Origin: Bradyrhizobium cosmicum
GTDB taxonomy: Bacteria; Pseudomonadota; Alphaproteobacteria; Rhizobiales; Xanthobacteraceae
Assembly (NCBI RefSeq): GCF_007290395.2
Contig: NZ_CP041656.2
Span: forward strand, 1,736,001 to 1,800,000
Reading direction: 5' to 3'
DNA length: 64,000 nt
Shown: piece by piece, positions 1 through 9,336 of the stretch
How positions within the stretch are numbered: position 1 is the first letter of the stretch
Layout: each line of letters opens with the position of its first letter
Program-made: the position numbers and the translations under genes
The notes under the pieces: model-generated
Seen by the model: only the letters and a program-made list of their open reading frames with translations
The model's database searches: none
What the model was told of the DNA's origin: nothing

Positions 1-234
1 CACCAGGTCGACATTCTTGATCGGCGCGGTGTTGCCGGTGGCCTCGACATAGCGCGTCACCGCACGCTGCACCGGCGTCGCGACGTCCACCTTGGGCGGG
101 GGCGGCGCGACGAAGGTGTTCTTGTCTTCGCAGCCCGCGAGCACGGCCACGGCAGCCAAGGCGGTCAGCGCCCGCCCGATCTGTCTCCACTCTCCATTGC
201 GATGTGCGAGAGATGCGGGATTCGCGCGCGTCAT
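1..234 (-). CDS. RND efflux periplasmic adaptor, N-terminal part (runs off the window)
   Basis: Only the first 78 codons are inside the window; the gene continues to the left. The N-terminus has a hydrophobic signal ending in the lipobox VLAGC, so it is probably a lipoprotein anchored in the inner membrane. It is followed by a proline-rich linker (APPPPKVDV) and a stretch like TPVQRAVTRYVEATGNTAP, which is typical of membrane fusion proteins of the AcrA/MexE type that link an RND pump to the outer-membrane channel. By family, a pump gene is expected next on the same strand, outside the window. The start is the first ATG. Family assignment is fairly safe from the N-terminal pattern; the substrate is unknown. 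Confidence 0.7.
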   Translation of the reverse strand, partial: MTRANPASLAHRNGEWRQIGRALTALAAVAVLAGCEDKNTFVAPPPPKVDVATPVQRAVTRYVEATGNTAPIKNVDLV

Positions 235-458
235 TCAGGGGCCCCCGATTGCAGTCTGTCAGTCTAGCAGGCTACCAACAAATGAACCGCTGTGGAACAC
301 CATAGCCATGGCAGTCACAGACCTTGCACTGCAAACGGCGCTGTGCCCTTTGACGAGTTTGTCATGACAAACAGCTTTTCATCGCGCGCACGATCGACCA
401 GTATTGCGTCAAAGGCCGCAAGATAGAAGACAAGAAGAAAAGGTGAGGAGAACATGAC

Positions 459-1250
459 ATGCTCACGACTCTCCAATCGGCCTTCGTCGGCCTCGTACTC
501 GCAGCGGCGGTTGCCATGCCCGCGCTAGCCGACGGCCTGAAAGACGAGATCGCGCCGACCGGCAAGCTGCGGGTCGCGATCGCGATCAGCCCGGCGGGCG
601 GCGCGTTCTGGTCGACCAAGACCGAAGCCGGCTATGCCGGCGTTCCCGTCGATCTCGGCAAGGAGATGGCCGCGCAGCTCGGCGTACCAGTCGAATATGT
701 CGTGCACCAGAATTCCGGGCAGATCACCGACGCGGCCGGCAAGGGGACGTGGGACGTCACCTGGCTGCCCAGGGATCCCGAGCGCGAGACCAAAATGATG
801 TTCGGCCCGATCTACGAGGTCGCCGACGCCACCTATATCGTCAAGCCCGGCTCTAGCATCACCAACTTCGCCACGCTCGACCAGCCCGGCGTCAAGGTCG
901 CGGCCGTCAACGCCACCACCACGATGCGCGGCGCGATCGCGCATCTGAAGAATGCGAAAGTCACGGGCTATCAGACTTATGACGAGATCTTCGGCTTGCT
1001 GAAGAGCGGCGAGATCGACGCCTTCGCGCTGTCGCGCGACCAGCTCAACAAGATGGCGCAGAAGATTCCGGGCACCAAGGTGCTGGACGAGACCTTCAAG
1101 AAAACGGTGACGGCCATCGCCGTCCCGCTCGGCCACAACCAGTCGCTGGCGTTCGTCACGAAGTTCATGACGGAGGCGACGACGAACGGCACGCTACGCA
1201 AGGCTTATGACAACAACGGGCTGAAGGACACGCCGATCCGCACCGAGTAG
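459..1250 (+). CDS. ABC transporter substrate-binding protein, amino-acid type (SBP family 3)
   Basis: 263-residue periplasmic binding protein. A Sec signal peptide covers about residues 1-25 and ends at ALADG. The mature part has the family-3 solute-binding layout: GKLRVAIAISPAG near the start, a GVPVDLGKEMAAQLGV segment, and later a domain-swap region with DEIFGLLKSGEIDAFAL. The usual role is to capture a polar amino acid or related small solute for an ABC importer. No permease or ATPase lies beside it, so it is an orphan component here. A purine-rich ribosome site (AGGTGAGGAG, 441-450) supports the ATG at 459 over the out-of-frame ATG at 454. The family is clear, the ligand is not. Confidence 0.85.
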   Translation: MLTTLQSAFVGLVLAAAVAMPALADGLKDEIAPTGKLRVAIAISPAGGAFWSTKTEAGYAGVPVDLGKEMAAQLGVPVEYVVHQNSGQITDAAGKGTWDVTWLPRDPERETKMMFGPIYEVADATYIVKPGSSITNFATLDQPGVKVAAVNATTTMRGAIAHLKNAKVTGYQTYDEIFGLLKSGEIDAFALSRDQLNKMAQKIPGTKVLDETFKKTVTAIAVPLGHNQSLAFVTKFMTEATTNGTLRKAYDNNGLKDTPIRTE

Positions 1251-1258
1251 GGCCGCCG

Positions 1259-2332
1259 TCAGCGCGGCTTGATCTCGGCATATTTCGCCATTGCCCGCTC
1301 GAACTTGCGATTGAACAGCCACATCGCGGCGAGGATCTCGGGGAAGCTGGCCGAGCTGCGCGCCCGGTCGGCCTGTCCGAACGCGAAGATGCTGTTGTTG
1401 CGCAGGTGCTTCATGATCGTGGGACTGGACACCCGGTAGTTCAGCAGGTCGCCCGATTTGAGCGCGGTCCGCGTCGGGGTCGGCACGATCTGGATCAGCT
1501 CGAACAGTTTCATCTGGTCGATCGGGTCGGGCAGCGTCTTCACGATTCCCGGGATCTCCCGGAAGATATCCGCATGCGCGTTCATCAGGCCGTCGCGCAC
1601 GTTGGTCCAGTGGTTGAAGCGGTGGTCGGTGCCGCGGGCGCGCGCCTCTTCCCTGTCGTCGCGTGCGCCGAGCGCGGGATCGGCCGCCGCGATCTCTGAT
1701 TTGATCGCCTCCCACTTCCTGCGGCCGTTGCGGTCTTCGGAGGGGCCGGTCTGGAAGCTGCCCATATAGGTGTTCGAGCGGCCGTTGCGGACATTCTGCT
1801 TGCCGTTGGTTTCCGCGAAGAAAAGCCCGAGACTGATCCGGCCCGCGGCTTCGGCGTGGTCAGGCGCAAGCCCCTTGGCACGCGCGATCGCGACCGCGAG
1901 ATCGACGACGTCCTTGAACGGTGTCGCCGAGTTCTGCGCGTTGGCCGGCGGCGCCTCCATGATATCGAACAGCTTGCCGTATTCGTCGATCAGCGGTTCG
2001 ATGTCGGCATCGAAATAGGCCGGAGGGATCTCGAACTTGTTGGGCCGCCCGATCCGCGACGGCATGGCGTCGGTGAGGTCTTTGTAGCTGCTGATCACGG
2101 CGACGCGGGCGAGATAGATCGCCTGGCCCGGCAGTTTCGGCAGCGGCTCTTTCGCCTCGATCTGCTTGCGCCGCTCGGCGAGGATGGATTTGAAATCGCT
2201 GAGCGCGCGCTCGTAGGCCGCAACCGCCTCCGATTGCCTTGCCGTGAGCGTTTGTGCCCGGCTCACGGCAACAGCCGAGAAAATCAGCCCAAGCGCCGCA
2301 AGAGTTGCGATGGCATGACGGCGTGCACACAT
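1259..2332 (-). CDS. Exported protein of unknown function, possibly lysozyme-like
   Basis: 357 residues with a signal peptide (about residues 1-26, ending SRAQ). I do not recognise a named family. The N-terminal third is helical and charged. Residues about 168-196 hold a glutamate (E174) followed by a Gly/Asn/Ser-rich turn and the motif MGSFQTG, an arrangement that recalls the catalytic Glu and the GLMQ-type motif of lytic transglycosylases; this likeness is weak and is inference only. A GGAGGG ribosome site precedes the ATG at 2332. The gene lies 43 bp downstream of the cupin gene on the same strand and converges with the binding-protein gene, 8 bp apart. Confidence 0.75.
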   Translation of the reverse strand: MCARRHAIATLAALGLIFSAVAVSRAQTLTARQSEAVAAYERALSDFKSILAERRKQIEAKEPLPKLPGQAIYLARVAVISSYKDLTDAMPSRIGRPNKFEIPPAYFDADIEPLIDEYGKLFDIMEAPPANAQNSATPFKDVVDLAVAIARAKGLAPDHAEAAGRISLGLFFAETNGKQNVRNGRSNTYMGSFQTGPSEDRNGRRKWEAIKSEIAAADPALGARDDREEARARGTDHRFNHWTNVRDGLMNAHADIFREIPGIVKTLPDPIDQMKLFELIQIVPTPTRTALKSGDLLNYRVSSPTIMKHLRNNSIFAFGQADRARSSASFPEILAAMWLFNRKFERAMAKYAEIKPR

Positions 2333-2375
2333 GGCCGGCTCCCTCCGAACGATTCGTTCGTCGGGAGATCGTAAC

Positions 2376-2825
2376 CTAGTCGTTGGCCTCCGGTGGCAGG
2401 AAGTCGACCTCGTGCAGGGCGGAGATGCGCACGACCTCGGCGGGGTCGGTTAGATTGTCGAGTTGGGTGAACAGCGCCTCCAGCTTCTGCATCGGCGAGA
2501 CCCAGAACAGCGCGCGGGCAGGCTTGTCGGACTTGTTGAAATAGCCGTGCGGTATGCCGCGCGGCAGGCGCACGAGGTCGCCGGCATGGGCCTTGACCCA
2601 CACGCCGTCGAGTTTGAGGTCGAGCGTGCCTTCCTGCACCAGGATGAATTCGTCCTGGGTCGGATGGACGTGCACCGGCACGAACTGGCCGGGATCGCTG
2701 TTGGTCTCGAACGCGAAGGTGGAGTCGGTGACGGCCTTGGGGAAATAGACCTGGCCGAGAATGTTCCAGCTCTTGCCGCCATAACCCGTGCCGTTCGCGG
2801 TAATGCCCTTTTCGAGTGCAGTCAT
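2376..2825 (-). CDS. Cupin-domain protein
   Basis: 149 residues, a single small beta-barrel of the cupin superfamily. Cupin motif 1 is seen as PVHVHPTQDEFILVQEG (two His, a Glu and the closing Gly) and motif 2 as GDLVRLPRGIPHGYFN (Pro, His and Asn in the expected places), so the metal site looks complete. Such proteins can be small dioxygenases, isomerases or sugar-binding proteins; the reaction here cannot be told. The ATG at 2825 is chosen over an in-frame start further upstream because GGAGG stands just ahead of it. It lies between the hybrid kinase gene and the unknown exported protein, all on the same strand. Confidence 0.85.
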   Translation of the reverse strand: MTALEKGITANGTGYGGKSWNILGQVYFPKAVTDSTFAFETNSDPGQFVPVHVHPTQDEFILVQEGTLDLKLDGVWVKAHAGDLVRLPRGIPHGYFNKSDKPARALFWVSPMQKLEALFTQLDNLTDPAEVVRISALHEVDFLPPEAND

Positions 2826-2902
2826 GGCTCGCCTCCAATGGAATTCTTGCTGGCGCGGAGTTTTGCCCAGCGGAGCGGCGGAGTCCATCCGTCAGACGCG
2901 CG

Positions 2903-4744
2903 TTAACGCCGGTCGCGATCGGAAGATTTCTTGCGCAAGAAGCCTTCGACGTCGGCCTGAACCGAATAGGGCGTCGGGATCGGATCGCCGGCGGCATCGA
3001 CCGCGGTGTCGAGAGAGCGGCGCAGCATGCGCGCGAGCTCCGCCTTGCGGTAGGGCTTTGGCAGCAGCGGCGCGCCCATGGTGGTATGTCCCGGTCCATG
3101 CGGGGCGTCGTGGGCATAGCCGGACGTGAACAAGACTCTCAAGGAGGGGCGCTTGGCCACCATCTCGTCGGCGAGCTCCCGTCCATTCAAGGCGCCGGCC
3201 ATCACGATATCGGTAAAGAGCAGGTCGAACGGCGTGCCTGCGCCCGCGATGGCAAGCGCCTCGGCCGCGTCGGCGGCGGGGATGACCTTGTAGCCGAGGC
3301 TTTCGAGCTGGACCGTGACGAATTGACGGACGTCGCGGTCGTCCTCGACGCAGAGGATGGTTTCCGTCCCGCCCACGACCTTGCGCTCGTCGTAACCGGC
3401 CGGGCGGAGCGTGCTGGTCTCCGCCTTCGGCAAATAGATCGTGAATGTCGTGCCGGTGCCTTCTGCGGAGTTGACCTTGATGCCGCCGCCGGACTGTTTG
3501 ACGAAACCGAACACCATGCTGAGGCCGAGCCCGGTGCCCTTGCCGACATCCTTGGTCGAAAAGAACGGATCGAAGATCCGCTCGAGGATCGCCTGCGGAA
3601 TGCCGGTGCCGGTATCGGTGATCTCGATCTCGACATAGTCGCCGGCATAGCCGGCACCGACCGCGACGGCCTCGCGCACGCCGAACACGACGTTACGCGT
3701 CGTCAGCGTCAGCCTGCCGCCGTCCAGCATCGCATCGCGGGCGTTGATCGCAAGGTTGAGCAGGGCCGAGCTCAATTGGCCGCGGTCGGCGTAGGCCAGC
3801 CAGATATTGCCGTCGAGCCTGGTCACGATCTCGATCTTCTTGTCGAAGGTTGCCAGCAGCAGCTTTGCGAGCTCCTCCAGCAGGTCGTTGACGTCGATCT
3901 CGGCCGGCTGCAGCGCCTGCTTGCGCGCAAAGGAGAGCAGGCTCGACGTCAGCGCGGCGCCGCGGTCTGCGGCCTCGCTGATCAGCTTGGTGATGGTCGC
4001 AAGCGGCGGGTTGTCCTTCACGGCGTCGGCGAGGATCTCGATCGTGCCCGTGATCACCGTGAGCATGTTGTTGAATTCGTGCGCGATGCCGCCGGTGAGT
4101 TGCCCGACCGCCTCCATCTTCTGCGCCTGGATCAACTGCTCCTCGGCGGCGCGCTTCTGGGTGACGTCCTTGACGAAATTGTTGATGACGGTGCGCCCGC
4201 CAATCTGAAGCGCGGTGCTCGACGCCTCGATCAGGATCTCGTCGCCTTCCCGGTGCAGCAGGGTTGCTTCGAAGCGGATGCCGATCGGCGTATTCGACAG
4301 CTCCGGCAGCAACCGCATCATCCGTTGCCGAAAGCCGTCGCGGAGCGGCTCGGCGACGAGCAGGTCGACGGCGTCAGTGCCGAGTGCCTCCTGCCGCGTC
4401 CATCCGGTCAGTGCCTCGGCCTGAAAGCTCCACTCCAGGACGATGCCGTTCGCGTCGGTCTGAACGAAGGCATCGAGCGCGGTCTTGATCACGGCTTGGG
4501 TCATTTGCGCGCTGGCCTGCGCCTGCTCGGCAAGTTGCGCCGCGGCCTGTTTTTGCTGCGACGTCTCAATCTTGCGCGCGCAGAGCCGCGCGAGCAGCAC
4601 CGCGACGGCGCCGCTTGCGAGCAGGGCGATGATCTCTGGCACGCCGAAGCCGGCGCCGGTCACGGCATAGGAGGCGAGGAGAGCCACAGCGGTCACGATG
4701 ACCTGCGCGGCCATCGCGAGTGTCAGAAGCCCCCTGAGTTTCAT
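2903..4744 (-). CDS. Hybrid sensor histidine kinase with PAS and receiver domains
   Basis: 613 residues. Two membrane helices lie at about 5-30 and 35-55, then a short coiled coil (60-85), a PAS domain (about 85-200), the dimerisation domain with the phospho-acceptor His222 in GGIAHEFNNM, the ATPase domain (N box LLNLAINARDAM, G1 DTGTGIP, F box FDPFFSTKDVG, G2 GKGTGLGLSM) and a C-terminal receiver domain with VEDD at 467-470, phospho-acceptor Asp512 and conserved Lys563. This is an inner-membrane hybrid kinase of the type common in rhizobia. No dedicated response regulator is adjacent, so the output partner is unknown. The cupin gene follows 77 bp downstream. Confidence 0.93.
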   Translation of the reverse strand: MKLRGLLTLAMAAQVIVTAVALLASYAVTGAGFGVPEIIALLASGAVAVLLARLCARKIETSQQKQAAAQLAEQAQASAQMTQAVIKTALDAFVQTDANGIVLEWSFQAEALTGWTRQEALGTDAVDLLVAEPLRDGFRQRMMRLLPELSNTPIGIRFEATLLHREGDEILIEASSTALQIGGRTVINNFVKDVTQKRAAEEQLIQAQKMEAVGQLTGGIAHEFNNMLTVITGTIEILADAVKDNPPLATITKLISEAADRGAALTSSLLSFARKQALQPAEIDVNDLLEELAKLLLATFDKKIEIVTRLDGNIWLAYADRGQLSSALLNLAINARDAMLDGGRLTLTTRNVVFGVREAVAVGAGYAGDYVEIEITDTGTGIPQAILERIFDPFFSTKDVGKGTGLGLSMVFGFVKQSGGGIKVNSAEGTGTTFTIYLPKAETSTLRPAGYDERKVVGGTETILCVEDDRDVRQFVTVQLESLGYKVIPAADAAEALAIAGAGTPFDLLFTDIVMAGALNGRELADEMVAKRPSLRVLFTSGYAHDAPHGPGHTTMGAPLLPKPYRKAELARMLRRSLDTAVDAAGDPIPTPYSVQADVEGFLRKKSSDRDRR

Positions 4745-4870
4745 GGTCTCACACCAAAGACGGCAGCCGCGGATCGCGGCCGGCCTGTCGAAGAGTCCGG
4801 CATGATGTGAGCTACAGACTCGGCGCGGCTGCGTCGAGGGTCAATTTGCGGTACTCTAGGAAGGTTGCGG

Positions 4871-5503
4871 CTAGCCTGCCGGCGAATCGGTCTGCCGCAA
4901 CGTCGTCACCCAGATCACGCGCGAAGGCTGCTGGGTCGGGTTGTCGAACATGTGCGGCACGATGCTCGGAAAACGAAAGCTGTCGCCCGCTTCCAGCACA
5001 TGGGCCTGGTTGTCGAGCCACAGCCGCAGGCTGCCGGACAGGATGTAGCCGGCCTTCTCGCCGGTGTGCTGGAGGAAGTCGGTGCCGGAGGACGCTCCCG
5101 GATTGAGTGTCAACTCGTAGAGTTCGAGTTGGCCCTTGTCTTCCGGGGTCAGCGCCTCCTTGACGACGCCGCTGGCGGTGAGCCGCAGCAGGCGCCTGGC
5201 GTTCTTGCGCACGATGTAGCGCTGCACGTCGCTGGGATCGCTGGTCTCGAAGAAGTAGGAGATCGGCACCTCGAGCGCGATGCTGAGCAGGCGCAGGGTG
5301 CGGATCGATGGCATGGCGCGTGCACGTTCGAGCTGGCTGATCATGCCGTTGGAGAGGCCGGTCTTGGTGGCGACGTCCTGGATCGAAAGGCCGGCGCGCT
5401 GGCGCAGCAGCCGCACGGTTTCGCCGAGGCGCTGGTCGACCGCATCGTCGGCCTCGATCGTTGGGGCGTCCTTCGGACGGTTGGTATCGCCGCGACCATC
5501 CAT
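4871..5503 (-). CDS. XRE-family transcriptional regulator with C-terminal cupin domain
   Basis: 210 residues. An N-terminal helix-turn-helix of the XRE/Cro type covers about residues 25-80 (GETVRLLRQRAGLSIQDVA followed by GLSNGMISQLERA); a cupin sensor domain fills the C-terminal half (GYILSGSLRLWLDNQ, then SIVPHMFDN). This architecture is typical of PuuR-like regulators of amine and amino-acid catabolism, whose cupin binds a small effector. The ATG at 5503 is preferred over starts upstream because GGGAGAG precedes it. The gene is divergent from the transporter cluster starting at 5721, so it is the probable local regulator, acting in the 217-bp gap. Confidence 0.9.
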   Translation of the reverse strand: MDGRGDTNRPKDAPTIEADDAVDQRLGETVRLLRQRAGLSIQDVATKTGLSNGMISQLERARAMPSIRTLRLLSIALEVPISYFFETSDPSDVQRYIVRKNARRLLRLTASGVVKEALTPEDKGQLELYELTLNPGASSGTDFLQHTGEKAGYILSGSLRLWLDNQAHVLEAGDSFRFPSIVPHMFDNPTQQPSRVIWVTTLRQTDSPAG

Positions 5504-5720
5504 GTCGCTCTCCCATGCATTGCCGCAGCCCAAGACCGTGCCGGTCGGGGCTTCAGTCGGAGTGAAAACGTTGCGCATCCTAGCAATGTGATTGACAGCT
5601 GTATTTAGTCGTGATGAACTTTTGACGGAAAAATTTAGAAGCACTAAAGCCCACTCCTGTCCCTTTGCCGGGATTTCGGGGCGCGGGAGAAGGTGCCGCG
5701 TGCGACAACGGAGAGTGGTC

Positions 5721-7412
5721 ATGGCAGTCGACACCGGCAGGTTCGGCGTTGGAGCACTGCATCTCGGCATTCCGAATCGCCGACAATTCTTCCAGCTCGG
5801 CGCCGGCGCCGCGGCAGGATGGAGCCTTTCAGGCAACGCGTTCGCGCAGACCGAGCGTCCCTCAAATCCGCCGGACAAGCCGCGCGGGCAAGTGATTGCC
5901 GCGCTGTCGCAGGAGCCGACCGTCTTTCATCCGCTGATGCCCGGCATCGAGGTCGACCAGGGCATCTGGTGGCAGGTGTTCTCGCCGCTCTGGTTCATCG
6001 AGCCCGACGGTAAGTTCGTTCCTGACCTCGCCCGCGAAGTCCCTACGATCGAGAATGGCGGCCTGTCGGCCGACGGCCTGACCTGGAAGATCAAGCTGCG
6101 CAGCGACGTGAAGTGGCACGACGGCACGCCGTTCACGGCCGAGGACGTCAAGTTCTCGCTCGAGCTGATCAACAATCCGGATTTTCGTGCGCGCAGCCGC
6201 GTCGGCCACAGCCTCGTCAAGGACATCAAGGTTGTCGCCCCCGACGAGATCCATTGGCGGATGGAAGCTGCCTATTCGCCCTACATGTCGATCCTGGCTG
6301 CGCTGACCTTCATCGTGCCCAAGCACATTCTGGAGAAGGTGACCGATCCGAACGCCTCGCCGTTCCACAACGCGCCGGTCGGGACCGGGCCGTTCCGCTG
6401 GGGTGAGCGCGTGCCGGGCGACCACATCCAGTTGAATGCGAATACCGCCTATCACGGCAAGGGACCCTACCTCGAACGCGTGGTCTTTAAATACATCCCG
6501 GACCTCACCGTTCTCTACACGCAGTTCCGCACCGGCCAGGTCGATTACACCGGTCTGCAAGGCATTCTGCCGAACTTCGTGCAGGAGGCGAAGACGCTGA
6601 AGGGGCGCAAGATCTTCGTTTCCTCGACGTCCTCGGTCGAGCATATCGCGCCCAATCTGGAATTCGGGCCGCTCGCCGACCGCACGGTGCGCGAGGCGCT
6701 GTATTTCGCCATCAACAAGCAGGCGATTATCGATGCGCTGAACTACGGCCTGCCGAGTCTGACCGAAAGCTTCGTGCCGCAGCAGGCCTGGTCGTTCCAG
6801 CAAGGCCTTCCGCAACACAAATACGATCCGGCCAAAGCCAACGCGCTGCTTGATGCCGCCGGATGGGTTCGCGGCTCCAGCGGTGTGCGTGAAAAAGGCG
6901 GCGTGAAGCTCGAGTTCACCAATTCGACGACATCGGGCAATGCCGTGCGCGAGCAAACCCAGCAGCTGCTGATCCAGGACTGGCGCGCGATCGGCGCGGC
7001 AATGCGCGTCAACAACATGCCGGCGGCCGTGATCTGGGGCGACTTCTGGCAGCAGTCGAAATTCAATTCGGTGCTGGTCAGCGTAAACTTCATGCTGGGC
7101 AGCGACCCCGACGTGACGCCGCGCTTCGGCTCAGGCGCGACGCCCGCCAAGGGTGGCCGCGGCTACAATACCTATCAGTACAAGAGCGCCGAGGCCGACC
7201 GTCTTCTTGCCGAGGGCGCCAAGCAGTTCGATCTGACGCAACGCAAGACCACCTATGGCGAGCTGCAAAAACTCATCCGCAATGATCTGGCGATCCTGCC
7301 GCTGTTCCAGGGCTTCATTGCCGAGGGCGTGAAGGAAGGGCTGCAGGGCTTCCGTCCCAACATCAACACCTCCATCAATTGTTGGAACATGCGCGAATGG
7401 TACTGGGCCTGA
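5721..7412 (+). CDS. Dipeptide/oligopeptide-type ABC transporter substrate-binding protein
   Basis: 563 residues, the usual size for solute-binding family 5 proteins (DppA/OppA type). The N-terminus has a twin-arginine-like signal, NRRQFFQLGAGAAAG, ending at NAFAQ, so export through Tat is likely. Family features include SADGLTWKIKLRSDVKWHDG and the following FTAEDVKFSLELI. The ligand could be a peptide, an opine or another amino compound. It is the first gene of a run with two permeases, an FAD oxidoreductase, a dehydrogenase and a double ATPase. The ATG at 5721 is chosen because the signal peptide begins here; an upstream in-frame start would add an unlikely 43-residue leader. Confidence 0.92.
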   Translation: MAVDTGRFGVGALHLGIPNRRQFFQLGAGAAAGWSLSGNAFAQTERPSNPPDKPRGQVIAALSQEPTVFHPLMPGIEVDQGIWWQVFSPLWFIEPDGKFVPDLAREVPTIENGGLSADGLTWKIKLRSDVKWHDGTPFTAEDVKFSLELINNPDFRARSRVGHSLVKDIKVVAPDEIHWRMEAAYSPYMSILAALTFIVPKHILEKVTDPNASPFHNAPVGTGPFRWGERVPGDHIQLNANTAYHGKGPYLERVVFKYIPDLTVLYTQFRTGQVDYTGLQGILPNFVQEAKTLKGRKIFVSSTSSVEHIAPNLEFGPLADRTVREALYFAINKQAIIDALNYGLPSLTESFVPQQAWSFQQGLPQHKYDPAKANALLDAAGWVRGSSGVREKGGVKLEFTNSTTSGNAVREQTQQLLIQDWRAIGAAMRVNNMPAAVIWGDFWQQSKFNSVLVSVNFMLGSDPDVTPRFGSGATPAKGGRGYNTYQYKSAEADRLLAEGAKQFDLTQRKTTYGELQKLIRNDLAILPLFQGFIAEGVKEGLQGFRPNINTSINCWNMREWYWA

Positions 7413-7439
7413 TGTCTCGGGCAGGCTGGATCGCCTGAG

Positions 7440-8390
7440 ATGGCCCGTTATGTCGCCAATCGCCTAGCGCAGGCGATCATGCTGCTCGTGATCGTCTCCG
7501 CGATCGGCTTCGCCATCCTGCATCTGGCGCCAGGTGGTCCGCTCTCCCAGTTCGCGGTATCCGGGCAGATGACGCAGGAGGATCTCGATCGCGTCACCAG
7601 GCAGCTTGGCCTCGATCGCCCGCTTCCGGTCCAGTATCTCGACTGGTTCGGCCGCATGCTGAGAGGCGATTGGGGCAAATCCTATCGCGACGGTGAGCCG
7701 GTGCTGTCGGTGATCTCGTCGCATCTCGGCGCTACCCTGGAGCTGATGGCGACCGCGACCATCGTCGCTGTGCTGCTCGGTTGCTGGATCGGCATACTCG
7801 GTGCGCTGCGAAGGTATTCGCTGTTCGACACGCTCGCCACCGTCGGCGCCATGGTCGCGCTCTCGATCCCGACGTTCTGGTTCGGCCTCGTCACCATTTA
7901 TATCTTTTCGGTGAAGCTGGGCTGGCTGCCGGCGGGTAACCGGCAGACCGTCGGCGATGGATCCTTCCTCGACCTCCTGCATCATCTGATCGCGCCGGCG
8001 CTGGTGCTGGCGCTGGTCGAGACCGCGATGTGGGGCCGCTTCATGCGCTCCTCCATGCTCGAGGTCATCAACCAGGATTATATCCGCACTGCGCGTGCCA
8101 AGGGCATGCCGGAATGGCGCATCCTCACCGTGCATGCGCTGCGCAACGCGCTGCTGCCGATGATCACGGTGGGCGGCCTGCAGTTTCCGACGCTGCTCGG
8201 CGGCGCGCTGGTTGCCGAAACCGTGTTCACCTGGCCCGGCATGGGGCGGCTGTTCCTCGATTCCATCGGGTATCGCGATTATCCCGTGGTGATGGGCATC
8301 CTGATGTTCTCGGCGACCATGGTGCTGATCGGCTCCCTGCTCGCCGACATCCTCTATGCCGTCGTCGATCCGCGCATCCGGGTGGGCTAG
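7440..8390 (+). CDS. ABC transporter permease, DppB type
   Basis: 316 residues with about six membrane helices; the first helix directly follows the N-terminus (RLAQAIMLLVIVSAIGFAIL). The cytoplasmic EAA loop that contacts the ATPase is visible as TARAKGMPEWRILTVHALRN. This is one half of the membrane channel of a dipeptide-type importer; its partner is the next gene. It starts 27 bp after the binding-protein gene and ends 3 bp before the DppC-like gene, so co-transcription is almost certain. Confidence 0.94.
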   Translation: MARYVANRLAQAIMLLVIVSAIGFAILHLAPGGPLSQFAVSGQMTQEDLDRVTRQLGLDRPLPVQYLDWFGRMLRGDWGKSYRDGEPVLSVISSHLGATLELMATATIVAVLLGCWIGILGALRRYSLFDTLATVGAMVALSIPTFWFGLVTIYIFSVKLGWLPAGNRQTVGDGSFLDLLHHLIAPALVLALVETAMWGRFMRSSMLEVINQDYIRTARAKGMPEWRILTVHALRNALLPMITVGGLQFPTLLGGALVAETVFTWPGMGRLFLDSIGYRDYPVVMGILMFSATMVLIGSLLADILYAVVDPRIRVG

Positions 8391-8393
8391 GCG

Positions 8394-9269
8394 ATGACCT
8401 CCGCGGCCCTCTCCACCGTTCCGCCGGCGCCCGGCCAAGCCGCCTGGCGGCGATTCCGCCGGCATCGGCTCGCGCTCGCCGGGGCGGTGATCATTCTGGT
8501 GCTTCTCCTCGGCTCGGCGCTCGGCCCCTATCTGCTGCCGTTCGACGACACCTATATCGACATCATGAAGCGGTTCGCGCCGCCGCTGTCGGGCGCGCAT
8601 ATCCTCGGCACGGACGAGCTTGGCCGCGACGTGCTGGCGCGGCTGATGATGGGCGGGCGCGTGTCGCTCTCGATCGGTATCGTCGCGATGGTGATCGCGA
8701 TGGCGGTGGGCATCGCCGTCGGCGCCTTCGCCGGCTTCTATGGCGGCGTGGTCGGCGCGGTCCTGATGCGTCTGGTCGATGCCGTATTGTGTTTCCCGAC
8801 GATCTTTCTGCTGCTCGCGCTGGCGGCGCTCACCGAGCCTGGCCTCGTCACCACGACCGTGCTGATCGCGGCCACCGCCTGGATGGCGGTTGCGCGCGTC
8901 GTCGAAGCCCAGGTCCGCTCGCTGCGCGAGCGCGAATTCGCGGTCGCCGCACTTGCCTTCGGCTCGTCGAACCTGCGCATCATGTTCCGCGAGCTCGTGC
9001 CGAATGCTATCGCGCCGATCGTGGTCGCGGCGACGTTGAATGTTGCGAAGGCGATCCTGCTCGAATCCTATGTCAGCTATCTCGGTTACGGCATCCAGCC
9101 GCCGGCCGCGAGCTGGGGCAACATGCTCAACAATGCGCAGATCTATCTCACCAGCGCGCCGTGGCTCGCGATCGCGCCGGGCCTCGCCATCACGCTGGCG
9201 GTGACGAGTTTCAACTTCCTCGGCGACGGCCTGCGCGACGCGCTCGATCCGCGCATGAACATCCCATGA
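8394..9269 (+). CDS. ABC transporter permease, DppC type
   Basis: 291 residues. A short cytoplasmic N-terminus with basic residues (RRFRRHR) precedes the first helix, as in DppC/OppC proteins. The motif GTDELGRDVLARLMMGGRVS and the EAA loop (EREFAVAALAFGSSNLRIMF) identify it as the second channel subunit of the importer. It sits 3 bp after the DppB-like gene and is followed 67 bp later by the FAD oxidoreductase gene. Confidence 0.94.
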   Translation: MTSAALSTVPPAPGQAAWRRFRRHRLALAGAVIILVLLLGSALGPYLLPFDDTYIDIMKRFAPPLSGAHILGTDELGRDVLARLMMGGRVSLSIGIVAMVIAMAVGIAVGAFAGFYGGVVGAVLMRLVDAVLCFPTIFLLLALAALTEPGLVTTTVLIAATAWMAVARVVEAQVRSLREREFAVAALAFGSSNLRIMFRELVPNAIAPIVVAATLNVAKAILLESYVSYLGYGIQPPAASWGNMLNNAQIYLTSAPWLAIAPGLAITLAVTSFNFLGDGLRDALDPRMNIP

Positions 9270-9336
9270 TCGGCAAACTCGTGACGAGCCAGAACTCGAT
9301 CGAATTGAAGTCCAGACTGACGTTAAGGAGTGTCCC

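Noticed and set aside
2816..4810. Long open frame (664 codons) on the plus strand opposite the hybrid kinase
   Set aside because: It is a mirror of GC-rich coding sequence, rich in Arg/Asp/Gly/Leu and with no family motif; the minus-strand kinase explains the region.
5592..5627. TTGACA/TTGACG hexamers between the XRE regulator and the binding-protein gene as promoters
   Set aside because: No good -10 box at 16-18 bases, so no confident promoter could be drawn.
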